From assembly GCA_018650285.1 (NCBI GenBank), contig JABIGF010000003.1, forward strand, positions 1 to 64,000: DNA of 64,000 bases, written 5' to 3'. Of the stretch, positions 62,893 through 64,000 are shown piece by piece. Position numbers and translations under genes: made by a program. Every line of letters starts with the position of its first letter. Positions within the stretch are counted from its first letter, which is position 1. Source of the DNA: Methanobacteriota archaeon (GTDB taxonomy: Archaea; Thermoplasmatota; Poseidoniia; Poseidoniales; Thalassarchaeaceae). The notes beneath the pieces are model-generated. The model searched no databases. It was not told the DNA's origin and saw only the letters and a list, made by a program, of their open reading frames with translations.

Positions 62893-63882
62893 ATGGCATC
62901 TGTCATCGTGGCTGATGAGAACGACGGGCGGCGCAATCTGCTCGCTGGTTCTCTTGAGAGAGAGGGATACACTGTCACTCGCACTTCTACTCTGCGACAA
63001 TGTGAAGGAACTGCACTTGCAACAATGCCAGATGTGGTACTCATCAATGATGGATGGAAAACTGGAGACCCAGTAGATACTGCAAGTAAACTAACATCCG
63101 ACCCTGAATTTGACCTGAAATGCCGCGTCGTCATAATTTCAGGAGATAGCAGTAGCGATTATTTGATGTCAGCCGCTCAAGCAAGTGTCTCTGAAGTGAT
63201 TGCAAAACCCGTTGACATGAGTAAGTTACTCACACAACTAACAAAACACGCAAACAAGCTGTTTGTACCGCCGCCAGCAGAGATCAACAAAGGCAGTAAA
63301 GGCGGATATTTTGACATCAAAGTTACTGCCGGCGACCCTTCATGGAGCCTTCCAATTCTTGAAGACCTACTCGGTGAAGATACCTTGGATGATGCCTTCC
63401 TTTCCACTATTATGGGTCAAGTAGAAGGTGAACTTGGCGATTTAGATAATCTTGATTCAGAAACGCTGAAAACAATACTCAGAACAGCCTTTGATGCACT
63501 CATTTTAGATGCCAATGAAGAGCATGGTGATGGGGAAGAAGGACAGCGAATGTCACGTCTAGAAGAGGCGTTAGACGCTCAGGCTGAACGACTTGAGAAA
63601 GCAATCGAAGCAAATCTTGACCCAATTTTGGATGATGCCCCCGATAAGGTGGCGCTCTTAACCGAAGAAACGGGACTTATCCCTACCGACCCTGATGCAC
63701 TAAACATGACAGTGCGCACACTAGAGATAATCCAAGAACTTCTCTGGGAAGTGGGAATCCCTGGGCGCTTAGCCGATACTACTCTTTCTTCACGAGTTGA
63801 AGAAGCAGTCACTCTTACCCAAGATGCAAAAGAAGCGCTCGAGCCATATCTCCCCGATTCTGATGAAATGGAAATTGAATAG
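62893..63882 (+). CDS. Pseudo-receiver protein with helical C-terminal domain
   Basis: This 329-residue protein has an N-terminal response-regulator receiver fold, about 1-120: VIVADEND with acid pocket D8/E9, VVLINDGW, VVIISGD (S83) and IAKPVD (K105). The phosphoacceptor position aligns with N52, not Asp, so ordinary phosphorylation is unlikely; D53 lies next to it. The 200-residue C-terminal part is helical and acidic with heptad stretches, and has no recognised output domain. No histidine kinase is near. Confidence 0.68.
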   Translation: MASVIVADENDGRRNLLAGSLEREGYTVTRTSTLRQCEGTALATMPDVVLINDGWKTGDPVDTASKLTSDPEFDLKCRVVIISGDSSSDYLMSAAQASVSEVIAKPVDMSKLLTQLTKHANKLFVPPPAEINKGSKGGYFDIKVTAGDPSWSLPILEDLLGEDTLDDAFLSTIMGQVEGELGDLDNLDSETLKTILRTAFDALILDANEEHGDGEEGQRMSRLEEALDAQAERLEKAIEANLDPILDDAPDKVALLTEETGLIPTDPDALNMTVRTLEIIQELLWEVGIPGRLADTTLSSRVEEAVTLTQDAKEALEPYLPDSDEMEIE

Positions 63883-63960
63883 CACACCTCAATTGATGTA
63901 GTGATTTAGCGAAGAGATTGAAGAGTGGGTGCCACTCGCCTCCCTTAGGAGGCGTTGGGA

Positions 63961-64000
63961 ATGGGTGAACAGTCAGGACTTCCGCCAATATGGGGTGAGG
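63961..64000 (+). CDS. 5' end of a further gene, truncated by window
   Basis: An ATG at 63961 follows AGGAGGCG at good distance and opens a frame (MGEQSGLPPIWGE) to the window end. Too short to identify. Confidence 0.45.
   Translation, partial: MGEQSGLPPIWGE

Overview
The window reads as a chromosome segment of a mesophilic archaeon. Archaeal hallmarks are Orc1/Cdc6, aIF2-gamma, ribosomal protein S6e, a complete A-type ATP synthase operon (H-I-K-E-C-F-A-B-D), RPA with its COG3390 partner, geranylgeranyl reductase plus prenyl synthase for archaeal lipids, and a PGF-CTERM surface anchor. Bacterial-type genes are mixed in: class II HMG-CoA reductase, RNase PH, lumazine-binding riboflavin synthase, NadB and MogA. 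Moderate base composition, acidic proteins and many Ca-binding-type surface proteins suggest the Thermoplasmatota, most likely the marine Poseidoniales (Marine Group II). This placement is inference; there is no rRNA gene in the window.

Layout. 1-2.1 kb: the truncated start of a tyrosine recombinase, a small membrane protein, a winged-helix regulator and a PIN protein. 2.2-3.9 kb: aIF2-gamma, with an apparent CTG start, and S6e. 4.0-8.9 kb: Orc1/Cdc6, then an overlapping three-gene unit (DUF357, beta-propeller, and an AAA/winged-helix protein with a degenerate ATP site), bounded by a 359-base gene-free stretch packed with TTAACGC repeats. 8.9-10.5 kb: HMG-CoA reductase and a cold-shock protein. 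10.6-16.2 kb: SMC-ScpA-ScpB. 16.4-25.3 kb: membrane and surface proteins, NadB and a ketopantoate reductase-like enzyme. 25.4-34.4 kb: ATP synthase. 34.5-37.4 kb: a UbiE-like methyltransferase and isoprenoid lipid genes. 37.5-40.9 kb: three poorly known proteins, one with SAP-like repeats. 40.9-43.4 kb: an accessory island with imperfect direct repeats, an HNH-like protein and a DUF4145/zinc/winged-helix protein. 43.5-46.4 kb: a Tad-like secretion or pilus ATPase and two membrane platform proteins. 46.5-49.2 kb: RPA operon. 49.4-57.4 kb: M14-like deacylase, tRNA-Phe, RNase PH, MogA, a K+ channel, endonuclease IV and a large FG-GAP surface protein. 57.4-60.7 kb: riboflavin operon with thioredoxin reductase. 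60.8-64 kb: a membrane protein, an E1-like/rhodanese fusion, a pseudo-receiver protein and the first codons of one more gene.

The window joins replication and chromosome maintenance (Orc1/Cdc6, RPA, SMC/ScpAB, Nfo), translation (aIF2-gamma, S6e, tRNA-Phe, RNase PH), energy conservation, membrane lipid synthesis (HMG-CoA reductase, GGPP synthase, GG reductase) and flavin synthesis. The strongest leads for something undescribed are the Cdc6-linked operon with its flanking repeats, the 41-43.4 kb nuclease-like island, the CTG start of aIF2-gamma, and the surface protein split by an in-frame TAA.
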